Shown here: in pieces, positions 1-5,111 of the stretch | How positions within the stretch are numbered: position 1 is the first letter of the stretch | How the letters are laid out: every line of letters begins with the position of its first letter | DNA from: Clostridiales bacterium | GTDB lineage: Bacteria > Bacillota > Clostridia > Caldicoprobacterales > DTU083 | Length of the DNA stretch: 5,111 nt | Direction of reading: 5' to 3' | Assembly: GCA_012512335.1 (NCBI GenBank) | Contig: JAAZEK010000427.1 | Coordinates: forward strand, 1 to 5,111 | The notes under the pieces: model-generated | What the model was told of the DNA's origin: nothing | The model's database searches: none | The model's input: the letters and a program-made list of their open reading frames with translations, nothing else | Translations under genes and position numbers: made by a program

Positions 1-764
1 CCTCCACCGCTACTACCACCACCACCTCTTCTGCCGCCACCGCCCGATCCGCCACCACGGCCACCTCTGAAAAATGACCTTAGAATTAAATTGGTAAACA
101 CCCCGCCAGTAAAGCGAATATCAAGGATCATAAGAATGATAGCGACAATAATCCCTACGATAATGATGGGGCGAGGTATCTGACCATCACTATATTCTTG
201 GTACTCATCATCCAAATAGTAATCATAGTCGTTTAAACCATCGTATTCGTAACCATACTCAGCATAAACTTCGCTAACAATAGCATCAAAGCCTTGTAGT
301 ATACCTTGACTGTAATCACCTTCTCTAAAATAAGGAAGCATCCAATTATCCTGAATCCTTCCAGTTTTCCCGTCGGGCAAAGCTCCTTCAAGGCCATAGC
401 CTACTTCAATCCTGGATTGTCTTCCACCCACATCAACAAGGAGTAGGACTCCATTATTCGTCTCTGAAGAACCGATACCCCAATCACGAAACAGCCCAGT
501 AGCATATTCCTCCAAGGACTGATCATCCAAATCAGGCATGGTTACAACCACTACCTGCGCTTTTGTACTGTCTTCTAATTGCCTTGCGGTATTTGAAATC
601 GAAGATTCTGTTGATGAATCCAAAACATTAGCGAAATCATTTACATAAAAGTCTGATGTATGTCTAGGATATTCGGCACCTTGAGCGACAGATAGGGATG
701 ACAGCAAGCTTAAGCAAACCAGTAAAATAAGTAATATTTTACGGTTTTGAGTACTTTTAATCAC
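1..764 (-). CDS. TPM-domain (YgcG-like) membrane protein, C-terminus cut by window edge
   Basis: Only the first 254 codons are visible; the stop lies beyond the window. I place the start at GTG 764 because AGGAG (778-774) sits 9 nt upstream and the reading frame then opens directly into a signal sequence. Residues 1-9 are basic, 10-26 are hydrophobic, and a plausible signal-peptidase site (SVA/Q) follows residue 27. The TPM domain covers about residues 37-165 and includes DFYVNDFANVLD near its start, NGVLLLVDV near residue 105 and VGYGLEGALPD near 125. A very acidic, tyrosine-rich linker (about 172-192) precedes a transmembrane segment (about 197-214), and from about 233 the chain becomes almost pure Gly with Arg and Ser, as is usual for this family. 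The bulk of the TPM domain is therefore predicted to be extracytoplasmic. The family is often listed as a putative phosphatase, but its role is poorly defined; in other systems TPM domains act in photosystem II repair or membrane maintenance. The gene overlaps lemA by 8 bp, so the two are probably translationally coupled. Confidence 0.9.
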   Translation of the reverse strand, partial: MIKSTQNRKILLILLVCLSLLSSLSVAQGAEYPRHTSDFYVNDFANVLDSSTESSISNTARQLEDSTKAQVVVVTMPDLDDQSLEEYATGLFRDWGIGSSETNNGVLLLVDVGGRQSRIEVGYGLEGALPDGKTGRIQDNWMLPYFREGDYSQGILQGFDAIVSEVYAEYGYEYDGLNDYDYYLDDEYQEYSDGQIPRPIIIVGIIVAIILMILDIRFTGGVFTNLILRSFFRGGRGGGSGGGGRRGGGGSSGG

Positions 765-1332
765 CAAATAAGTCTCCTACATCTGGAGTGTCTCTGGTAC
801 CTTCCGCTGCTTCGTAATAGTCTGCAGTTTCAAATCCAAACATTCCAGCAAAAATATTTGTGGGGAATCTACGGATAGTGGTGTTGAAACTTCTAGCCGC
901 TTCATTATAGTCCCTTCTTACGTTTGCTATTCTATTTTCAGTGCCTGCCAACTCATCCTGCAAATTAATAAAGTTTTCATTTGCTTTTAAGTCTGGATAC
1001 GCTTCTGCTATGGCAAGTAGACGAGATAAAGCTCCATTAAGCTCTGCATCTGCTTCAGCCACCTCTGATACCGAGCCAGCACCAGCCAATTTTGATCTTG
1101 CTTCAGCTACATTAGCAAATATTTCTTCCTCATGAGCGGCATATTCTTTAACTGTCGCAACAAGATTAGGAATTAAATCATATCTCCTTTGTAACTGCAC
1201 ATCAATGAGACTCCACGCAGCATCTACACTTTCACTCTTAGTTACCAAGCCATTGTAACTACTTACTCCCATGATTACTAAAATCAAAACAATAGCTCCT
1301 ATTACCAATAATACCTTTAAACCATTTTTCAC
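757..1332 (-). CDS. lemA: LemA family membrane protein
   Basis: This is a complete 191-residue protein, close to the usual LemA length of about 185-190. Residues 5-24 form one N-terminal transmembrane helix. The conserved LemA core follows at once: YNGLVTKSESVDAAW (26-40) and QLQRRYDLIPNLV (46-58), then a helical region and the typical C-terminal signature FPTNIFAGMFGF (156-167) with DYYEAAEG. The start codon is GTG at 1332; the only nearby ATG is out of frame, and purine-rich AGGAAGG/TAGGA lies just upstream. The biochemical role of LemA proteins is not established. They are small, mostly helical envelope proteins, frequently paired with TPM-domain proteins as here (8-bp overlap with the next gene). 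A promoter 58-86 bp upstream and the preceding terminator indicate that lemA is the first gene of its own operon. Family assignment is near certain; function is not. Confidence 0.96.
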   Translation of the reverse strand: MKNGLKVLLVIGAIVLILVIMGVSSYNGLVTKSESVDAAWSLIDVQLQRRYDLIPNLVATVKEYAAHEEEIFANVAEARSKLAGAGSVSEVAEADAELNGALSRLLAIAEAYPDLKANENFINLQDELAGTENRIANVRRDYNEAARSFNTTIRRFPTNIFAGMFGFETADYYEAAEGTRDTPDVGDLFGD

Positions 1333-1338
1333 TAAATT

Positions 1339-1350
1339 TCCTACCTTCCT
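1339..1350 (-). promoter_or_regulatory. Ribosome binding site of lemA
   Basis: Read on the minus strand, the bases before the GTG are AGGAAGG followed directly by TAGGA. The first lies 11 nt and the second 6 nt from the start codon. Together they support the GTG at 1332 as the start, since there is no in-frame ATG close by. Confidence 0.7.
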
Positions 1351-1389
1351 ATATAATCTTAAACTTCATTCTAATGTTTCACTGCTCAT

Positions 1390-1418
1390 ATTATATAATA
1401 TCACACATTGATTATCCA
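1390..1418 (-). promoter_or_regulatory. Predicted sigma-A promoter of the lemA-TPM operon
   Basis: On the minus strand a perfect -10 box TATAAT (1395-1390) is preceded by a 17-bp spacer and a -35-like TGGATA (1418-1413), which matches TTGACA at four of six positions. Initiation would fall near 1383, leaving a leader of about 50 nt before the lemA GTG. The insertion boundary of the miniature element at 1458-1683 lies about 40 bp upstream of the -35 box, so the core promoter is intact. Confidence 0.6.
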
Positions 1419-1449
1419 TATGCTTTAGTAAAACTATAAATTGAGTAAC

Positions 1450-1457
1450 TATTTATC
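1450..1457 (+). repeat. Left copy of 8-bp direct repeat (target-site duplication)
   Basis: TATTTATC directly abuts the left end of the element and is repeated without mismatch at 1684-1691. The bases outside the two copies differ (C versus TCC context), so the identity stops exactly at eight bases. Confidence 0.7.
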
Positions 1458-1485
1458 CTTACTGTTCACATCCAAAATAATAAAT
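1458..1485 (+). repeat. Left terminal inverted repeat of the MITE-like element
   Basis: CTTACTGTTCAC is followed by ATCC and then AAAATAATAAAT. Both 12-base blocks recur in reverse complement at 1652-1683, with one mismatch in the outer block and none in the inner one. Confidence 0.75.
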
Positions 1486-1529
1486 CATATGGAAGGAGCC
1501 TTTGCAGGAACGATTATCAACCTTAGCGA

Positions 1530-1609
1530 ATATCAGCAGAAAATGCGTTAAGCACCTTTCACTGTCTGAACGTAGTGAGTTTGGAAGGTGTAGTATTTTC
1601 AGCTGATAT
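1530..1609. repeat. Long stem-loop in the core of the miniature element
   Basis: Bases 1530-1546 pair with 1609-1593 over 17 positions, with one mismatch (A1538/A1601) and one G-T wobble. After a small internal loop, CACCTTTC (1553-1560) pairs with GGAAGGTG (1583-1590) including one wobble, and a further ACT/AGT pairing can close the apex. Both strands would fold in the same way. There is no T-run right after the stem on either strand, so this is not a simple terminator. It could be a cruciform or folded RNA, or just the palindromic body typical of a MITE. Confidence 0.7.
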
Positions 1610-1651
1610 GAGCTCTAGATTGATTCGTGATGGCAACAGCGACTGGAATAT

Positions 1652-1683
1652 ATTTATTATTTTAATTACCAGTGAACAGTTAG
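1652..1683 (-). repeat. Right terminal inverted repeat of the MITE-like element
   Basis: Read on the minus strand this is CTAACTGTTCAC, an 8-base spacer, then AAAATAATAAAT. It mirrors the left end apart from one base and a 4-base difference in spacer length. Confidence 0.75.
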
Positions 1684-1691
1684 TATTTATC
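1684..1691 (+). repeat. Right copy of 8-bp direct repeat (target-site duplication)
   Basis: TATTTATC directly follows the right inverted repeat and matches 1450-1457 exactly, in the same orientation. Removing one copy plus the element would restore a simple spacer between the flotillin terminator and the lemA promoter. Confidence 0.7.
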
Positions 1692-1720
1692 TCCTATAGT
1701 ATTGGAGTCACTTTATAGAT

Positions 1721-1767
1721 TTAAAAGCTCCCATTCTCAAATATCAAGATATTCAGGAAATGGGAGC
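1721..1767 (-). terminator. Rho-independent terminator of the flotillin gene
   Basis: On the minus strand GCTCCCATT (1767-1759) pairs perfectly with AATGGGAGC (1735-1727), and an inner stem GATATT/AATATC near the apex (1753-1740) can add six pairs. The stem is followed directly by TTTT (1726-1723) and an AT-rich stretch. It lies about 50 bp past the flotillin stop codon. On the plus strand no T-tract follows, so it acts in one direction only. It separates flotillin transcription from the lemA operon. Confidence 0.88.
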
Positions 1768-1818
1768 AATCATGCGATATAAGTGATGTAAACTATTCTA
1801 ACATTGAGTTTTCACTGT

Positions 1819-3255
1819 TTAGTTAGCAGTATTCTCCATAATTACCTTTGGATCAATCTTCTCAGTATCCTCAATATTCTCAGTATCCTTATTCATGAAT
1901 TTGCCCAATACTTCTTTAAGGTCAATACCAGTTAATGCATCAACTACCTCGGGTAACTCGCTTAGGATATTTGTTACATTCCGGGTTACCTTACTAGCAC
2001 CGCCTTGGCCCCCATTATCAATTACAACCATCTTATCCAGTTTGGATAATGGTTCAGAAATGTTATGAGCGATTTCCGGTAGCCTGGAAATAATCATTTC
2101 CAGAACAGCTGCTTCACCATACATTCGGTATGCTTCAGCCTTTTCTTTCATTGCTTCCGCTTCTGCTTTCATAGCATCAGCACTAGCAATACCTTTTTGG
2201 CGGATAGCCTCTGCTTCTGCATTACCCTTTATCTTAATTGATTCGGCTTCAGCTTCTGCCTGCTGGACCTTCTGGAACTTGCTTGCTTCGGATTCTTTTT
2301 CAGCGCGGAACTTTTCTGCTTCAGCTTGTTTTCTAACAGTTGCCTCCAGCTCTTTTTCTGTCTTGATAGCTTGCTGCTCAGCAATCACTGTTTGCTGTTG
2401 TTCTTCAAACAACTCGGCTCTTTTTTCAGCCTCTATAACATCTTTTCTAATAATATTCTTTTCAATATCGTATGCTAAATCTGCTCTAGCTTTTGCCTTG
2501 TCTTCAGATAGGCGATATTCCTGTAGCTTTAACACCTTTTCTTTTTCAGCAGATGCAACCTGAGTTTCAGCCAGCAATTCAGCTTCTTTTCCTAACCTGA
2601 ATGCTTCAGCTGTTTTTTGTTTTTTCTCTCTTTCAGCCTCAGCTTCGGCAATAGCAGCATCCTTCTTCACTACTGCAATTTGCTTTGCTCCTAAGGCTAT
2701 CAGGTATCCTTCTTTGTCATCAATATCCCTAATAGTAAAGGTTTTGAATTCTATACCCATCTTGTTAAAATCTGCTTTTGCGACTTCCTCAACCTCGTTG
2801 GCAAATTTCTCTCGATCCCGGTATATCTCTTCAACTGACATTTTTGATATGATTTCACGAAGTTTACCTTCTAGTACATCCTGAGAGGTTTCCTTAATAT
2901 TAACTATTGTGCCCTTCTCGTTTCCAGTGTTAAACTGTTCCACAGCACTTAACACACTTTCATAGTCAGAATTAACCTTTATTATGGCTACACCATCGGC
3001 AGAAATCGGGACACCATTTCTATCCAAGGAGTCAGAAGTCCTAACCTCTACTTTTATGTTTTCCAAAGATATTCTATCTGTCTGTTCCAAGAATGGAATG
3101 ACCAGACCGCCACGACCCTGAATAACACGTTTTTTCAGTCCAGTTACTATAATTGCCTTATCTTGTGGAGCTTTTTTCCACATAATGAGAATTAGGACAA
3201 TAATAGCAGCAATAATTCCAATAATAGTAACAAATGGTACTAATGATTCAGGCAT
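1819..3255 (-). CDS. floT: Flotillin-like SPFH/Band 7 membrane protein
   Basis: I start the protein at the second ATG (3255), giving 478 residues. The upstream ATG at 3261 lies only 1 nt from the GGGGG of the ribosome binding site, whereas 3255 lies 7 nt away. In order: a hydrophobic membrane segment (about 6-26), an SPFH/Band 7 domain (about 28-190, including LENIKVEVRTSDSLDRNGV and SVEEIYRDREKF), a long charged coiled coil (about 195-380) with many AEAEA-type heptads, and the flotillin C-terminal region (about 375-455, with YRMYGEAAVLEMI and LSKLDKMVVIDNGG). The length is close to B. subtilis FloT (YuaG, about 509). Flotillins oligomerise at the inner face of the membrane and organise functional membrane microdomains, influencing fluidity and protein assembly. 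No cysteine is present, so palmitoyl anchoring is excluded and the N-terminal segment must hold it. No NfeD-type partner lies next to it in this window. It has its own promoter and terminator. Family is certain; the floT symbol rests on overall resemblance. Confidence 0.93.
   Translation of the reverse strand: MPESLVPFVTIIGIIAAIIVLILIMWKKAPQDKAIIVTGLKKRVIQGRGGLVIPFLEQTDRISLENIKVEVRTSDSLDRNGVPISADGVAIIKVNSDYESVLSAVEQFNTGNEKGTIVNIKETSQDVLEGKLREIISKMSVEEIYRDREKFANEVEEVAKADFNKMGIEFKTFTIRDIDDKEGYLIALGAKQIAVVKKDAAIAEAEAEREKKQKTAEAFRLGKEAELLAETQVASAEKEKVLKLQEYRLSEDKAKARADLAYDIEKNIIRKDVIEAEKRAELFEEQQQTVIAEQQAIKTEKELEATVRKQAEAEKFRAEKESEASKFQKVQQAEAEAESIKIKGNAEAEAIRQKGIASADAMKAEAEAMKEKAEAYRMYGEAAVLEMIISRLPEIAHNISEPLSKLDKMVVIDNGGQGGASKVTRNVTNILSELPEVVDALTGIDLKEVLGKFMNKDTENIEDTEKIDPKVIMENTAN
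1852..1887 (-). repeat. 18-bp tandem duplication in the flotillin C-terminal tail
   Basis: Two adjacent 18-bp units (1887-1870 and 1869-1852 on the minus strand) differ at two bases and encode DTENIE followed by DTEKID. The repeat is in frame and lies in the acidic tail after the conserved flotillin region, where length is poorly constrained. It looks like a recent slippage duplication. Confidence 0.75.
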
Positions 3256-3261
3256 TTGCAT

Positions 3262-3268
3262 TCCCCCT
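3262..3268 (-). promoter_or_regulatory. Ribosome binding site that decides the flotillin start
   Basis: The minus strand reads AGGGGGA. Its G-run is 1 nt from the ATG at 3261 but 7 nt from the ATG at 3255, which is the normal spacing. This argues for the shorter, 478-residue protein. Confidence 0.7.
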
Positions 3269-3289
3269 AATATTTGGTTCCTTTGATTT

Positions 3290-3298
3290 ATTATACCA
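3290..3298 (-). promoter_or_regulatory. Extended -10 promoter of the flotillin gene
   Basis: The minus strand reads TGGTATAAT: a perfect TATAAT (3295-3290) with the TGn extension (3298-3296). No good -35 box is found 16-18 bp upstream, which fits an extended -10 promoter. Initiation near 3283 would leave a leader of about 27 nt containing the ribosome binding site. I see no terminator hairpin between the comF stop and this promoter, so readthrough from recD2-comF is possible too. Confidence 0.6.
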
Positions 3299-3305
3299 TG
3301 GTATA
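3292..3305. repeat. 14-bp perfect palindrome over the flotillin -10 region (possible operator)
   Basis: TATACCATGGTATA reads the same on both strands and covers four of the six -10 bases plus the TG extension and DNA just upstream. Such dyads are typical binding sites for dimeric repressors, but the palindrome could also be a by-product of the extended -10 sequence. No regulator gene is visible nearby. Confidence 0.5.
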
Positions 3306-3357
3306 GTGAATATTAGTAGCATATTTTTTATCTATGGGTATTTAAGAAGATCAGATA

Positions 3358-4083
3358 CTAATCCCACACTACTGTCGCTACAGTTATAACATATATCTTT
3401 TTAGCACCTGCTCGACGTAGCATTCGGCTACATCCATCAACTGTTGCACCTGTGGTATGTACATCATCAATAATCAAAATATTTTTGTCCTTTATAGCAT
3501 ATTTATCTACAACAGCAAAAGCGTCTTTTATGTTCTCTGTCCGCTTATCTCGATTAAATCCTGTTTGTGATTGGGTGTCCACACAACGGATGAGCACATC
3601 GTCTCTACAGGGAATCTCATTTCGTTGTGACAAATAATCCCCCAGTAAGGCAGATTGATTGAAGCCTCTACTTTTTTGCCGATTTACATGCAGGGGGACG
3701 GGAATCATCAGGTCCACCTGCCAACCTGATTCTTGAAGCTTCTCTGATAAAAAGAAACCAAAGGTACGGCTCAGACTATATTCTCCGCCATATTTGTATC
3801 TATGAATCATGTCCTTTATAACTACTGAATACTCAAAAACTGCTAATGCCTGGTCATAACTATGGCTATGATATTTACACTCTAGACAGATGTTAGCCTC
3901 GTCATTTACTGGTCTGCTACAAATAGCACATTTTGGCTCATGGATAAAAGGCATATTATCACAGCAATGCTTGCAAATACCATGGATTGCTCTTTTTTCA
4001 AGACGCTTACCACAGCAAACGCAGTCAATTCGAGGGTAAAGAAAATCCAAAAATCCGTCTACTAATAAGCGTAACTGACTCAT
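3358..4083 (-). CDS. comF: ComF family protein (zinc-finger plus phosphoribosyltransferase-like domain)
   Basis: This is a complete 241-residue protein of the ComFC/GntX type, at normal family length. The N-terminal third carries cysteine pairs for zinc: C21/C24, C37/C40, C52/C55 and C66/C69. A type I phosphoribosyltransferase-like domain follows, with PVPLHVNRQKSRGFNQS (128-144) and the PRPP-binding loop IIDDVHTTGAT (204-214), both intact. In B. subtilis ComFC is needed for DNA uptake in competence and acts inside the cell on incoming single strands; other members support DNA repair or recombination. Nucleotide transferase activity has not been demonstrated for the family as far as I know. 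The start ATG overlaps the TGA of the upstream recD2-like gene (ATGA, 4083-4080) and only a weak GGGATGA-like site precedes it, so translation is probably coupled. Being next to a DNA helicase fits a DNA-handling role. No late-competence helicase (comFA) is visible here. Confidence 0.95.
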   Translation of the reverse strand: MSQLRLLVDGFLDFLYPRIDCVCCGKRLEKRAIHGICKHCCDNMPFIHEPKCAICSRPVNDEANICLECKYHSHSYDQALAVFEYSVVIKDMIHRYKYGGEYSLSRTFGFFLSEKLQESGWQVDLMIPVPLHVNRQKSRGFNQSALLGDYLSQRNEIPCRDDVLIRCVDTQSQTGFNRDKRTENIKDAFAVVDKYAIKDKNILIIDDVHTTGATVDGCSRMLRRAGAKKIYVITVATVVWD

Positions 4084-5111
4084 GATGTTATCATCCCATA
4101 TACTTGCTGTAGACGTTCATCCAAACTAGAATATCGTTTGGCAATGTGATTGTTCTCAACCATTCTAAGTATAATATGTTCTCTACCTACTAACACTACA
4201 AGCTCCTTTGCACGAGTCACTGCTGTGTATAATAAATTTCGAGTCATCAGCATAGGCGGACCGGAAATCAAGGGAATAACTACAACAGGGAACTCACTTC
4301 CCTGACTTTTATGTATTGTAACAGCATAGGACAACTCTAATTCATCTAATTGATTGAACTCATAAACAACGATTTTGTCGTCATCAAAGAGGATTGTTAG
4401 TGTTTGATCCTCCTTATCAATATCCTGAATAAAGCCCATATCTCCATTGAAGATTCCTTCCCCTTCATAGCTCTCTCCACTTTGCTCAGTTCTCGTCCAT
4501 TCCAGCTTATAGTTGTTCTTAATCTGCATAACCTTGTCGCCTTGTCTAAATATGGTTTCACCATATGCTTTTTCCTTCTTATTAGAAGCTGGTGGATTCA
4601 GCACCTTCTGAAGCTCCACATTAAGATTATTCACCCCAATTATGCCTTTGCGCATAGGTGCCATAATTTGAATATCCTGTAAGGGATGATATTCCCCATA
4701 ACCTGCTAATCTCTTCGTTATTAAGTCATCTAAGGTCTTCAGAATCTGTTCTGGAGAATCCTGCTTATCTATAAAGAAATCCTTCTCCTTAACGTTAAGC
4801 ATAGGCATTTCACCACGATTGATTCTATGGGCATTAACAATGATCATGCTTTCCTGGGCTTGACGAAAAATCTCAGTAAGTTTAATAACTGGAATCACAT
4901 TACTCTTTATAATATCTCGCAGAACATTCCCAGGGCCAACCGAAGGAAGCTGATCTACGTCGCCCACCATGATTAAACGAGTACCCTGAATAATAGCTTT
5001 TAATAAATGATACTCTAATAGAATGTCCACCATGGACATTTCATCTATAATCACTACATCAGCCTTAATGGGGTCGTCCTCATTTCGCTGAAAAGCTTCT
5101 TCATGTTCCTC
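4080..5111 (-). CDS. recD2: RecD2-type ATP-dependent DNA helicase, C-terminal half (N-terminus beyond window)
   Basis: The frame is open to the window edge and gives 343 residues plus TGA. Upstream of the first possible GTG (5054) it still encodes helicase sequence (KADVVIIDEMSMVD), so that GTG is internal and the gene is only cut by the edge. Superfamily 1B helicase motifs appear in order: Walker B/motif II IIDEMSMVD (visible residues 21-29), motif III GDVDQLPSVGPGNVLRDI (from 50), motif IV LTEIFRQA, the conserved KVMQIKNNY and FNGDMGFI, motif V TIHKSQGSEF (about 265-275), and motif VI YTAVTRAKELVVLVGRE with the arginine finger (about 292-308). RecD2 proteins are 5'-3' helicases of about 720-800 residues that work without RecBC, in repair and replication-fork maintenance (B. 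subtilis YrrC). The Walker A half and N-terminal domains are not visible, so completeness cannot be judged. It overlaps comF by 4 bp and is probably cotranscribed with it. Confidence 0.95.
   Translation of the reverse strand, partial: EEHEEAFQRNEDDPIKADVVIIDEMSMVDILLEYHLLKAIIQGTRLIMVGDVDQLPSVGPGNVLRDIIKSNVIPVIKLTEIFRQAQESMIIVNAHRINRGEMPMLNVKEKDFFIDKQDSPEQILKTLDDLITKRLAGYGEYHPLQDIQIMAPMRKGIIGVNNLNVELQKVLNPPASNKKEKAYGETIFRQGDKVMQIKNNYKLEWTRTEQSGESYEGEGIFNGDMGFIQDIDKEDQTLTILFDDDKIVVYEFNQLDELELSYAVTIHKSQGSEFPVVVIPLISGPPMLMTRNLLYTAVTRAKELVVLVGREHIILRMVENNHIAKRYSSLDERLQQVYGMITS

Larger units (their letters stand above)
1458..1683. mobile_element. MITE-like non-coding element, 226 bp, with terminal inverted repeats and 8-bp target duplication
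   Basis: The left end CTTACTGTTCAC (1458-1469) and the reverse complement of the right end, CTAACTGTTCAC (1683-1672), agree at 11 of 12 bases. Further in, AAAATAATAAAT (1474-1485) recurs exactly in inverted orientation at 1663-1652, after a spacer of 4 bases on the left and 8 on the right. Both outer ends abut the same octamer TATTTATC (1450-1457 and 1684-1691), as expected of a target-site duplication. No ORF of useful length lies inside; instead the interior is a long imperfect palindrome. This combination (short, no transposase, inverted ends, target duplication, intergenic site) defines a MITE that would be moved in trans by a transposase elsewhere. Eight-bp duplications are known for several IS families (for example IS256, ISL3, IS6 and IS66), but I do not recognise the end sequence and assign no parent. 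An alternative is a structured RNA gene with fortuitous flanking repeats; the octamers exactly at the ends make that less likely. Confidence 0.75.

Noticed and set aside
1..60. Simple-sequence repeat of CCACC/CCGCC type at the left edge
   Set aside because: It encodes the Gly-rich tail normal for TPM-domain proteins and is not an independent repeat element.
709..740. Lipoprotein signal in the TPM protein (Cys17)
   Set aside because: The residue before the cysteine is Val rather than Gly, Ala or Ser, and the hydrophobic stretch continues past it, so an ordinary signal peptide is more likely.
941..1135. Plus-strand open frame of 64 codons inside lemA
   Set aside because: It is the antisense shadow of the conserved LemA coding sequence, with a Ser/Ala-rich composition and no family resemblance.
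1458..1683. T-box, riboswitch or 6S RNA as an explanation for the structured spacer
   Set aside because: No T-box GGTGG sequence or ligand-binding core is recognisable, no terminator follows the structure toward lemA, and the exact octamer repeats at both ends are better explained by transposition.
1691..1707. Small CTCC/GGAG hairpin beside the right target duplication
   Set aside because: It has only four pairs, and no T-tract on either strand; the strong terminator at 1721-1767 explains the region.
2279..2563. Plus-strand open frame of 94 codons inside the flotillin gene
   Set aside because: It is antisense to the AEAEA coiled coil; its Ser/Ala/Phe-rich composition is a by-product of that repeat.
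3262..3357. Terminator after comF
   Set aside because: The only pairing found is a five-base TATCT/AGATA with no T-run behind it on the minus strand.
3452..3637. Plus-strand open frame of 61 codons inside comF
   Set aside because: It is a shadow of the well-conserved PRPP-loop region on the other strand.
4404..4682. Plus-strand open frame of 92 codons inside recD2
   Set aside because: It is antisense to conserved helicase motifs and has no ribosome binding site or recognisable domain.

Overview
The window is AT-rich (roughly 40% GC by eye) and reads as chromosomal DNA of a low-GC Firmicute, most likely a Clostridia member. This rests on strong Shine-Dalgarno sequences, GTG starts, sigma-A-type promoters, and the gene families (RecD2, ComF, bacterial flotillin, LemA/TPM). 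I cannot name a genus. All five genes lie on the minus strand, so transcription runs from the right end of the window to the left.

Right end (5111 to 3358): the C-terminal half of a RecD2-type helicase is followed by a ComF-family phosphoribosyltransferase-like protein. The two overlap by four bases (ATGA) and are surely cotranscribed; both families handle DNA. Next comes a 94-102 bp gap with an extended -10 promoter embedded in a 14-bp perfect palindrome. It drives a flotillin-like SPFH membrane scaffold protein, which ends at a clear Rho-independent terminator (1767-1721).

Middle (1818 to 1333): this is the only long non-coding stretch. Besides the terminator and a good promoter for the next operon, it holds a 226-bp MITE-like element (1458-1683). 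The element has related terminal inverted repeats, is flanked by a perfect 8-bp direct repeat (TATTTATC), and carries a long hairpin in its interior. It encodes no protein.

Left end (1332 to 1): a two-gene operon encodes LemA, followed by a secreted or membrane-anchored TPM-domain protein. The coding regions overlap by eight bases, both genes start with GTG, and the second runs off the window. LemA, TPM and flotillin are all envelope proteins, so this side is an envelope neighbourhood, but the terminator and the separate promoters show that flotillin is not in the lemA operon.

The genes themselves are ordinary. The most interesting items are the undescribed-looking miniature element just upstream of the lemA promoter and the palindrome over the flotillin promoter.
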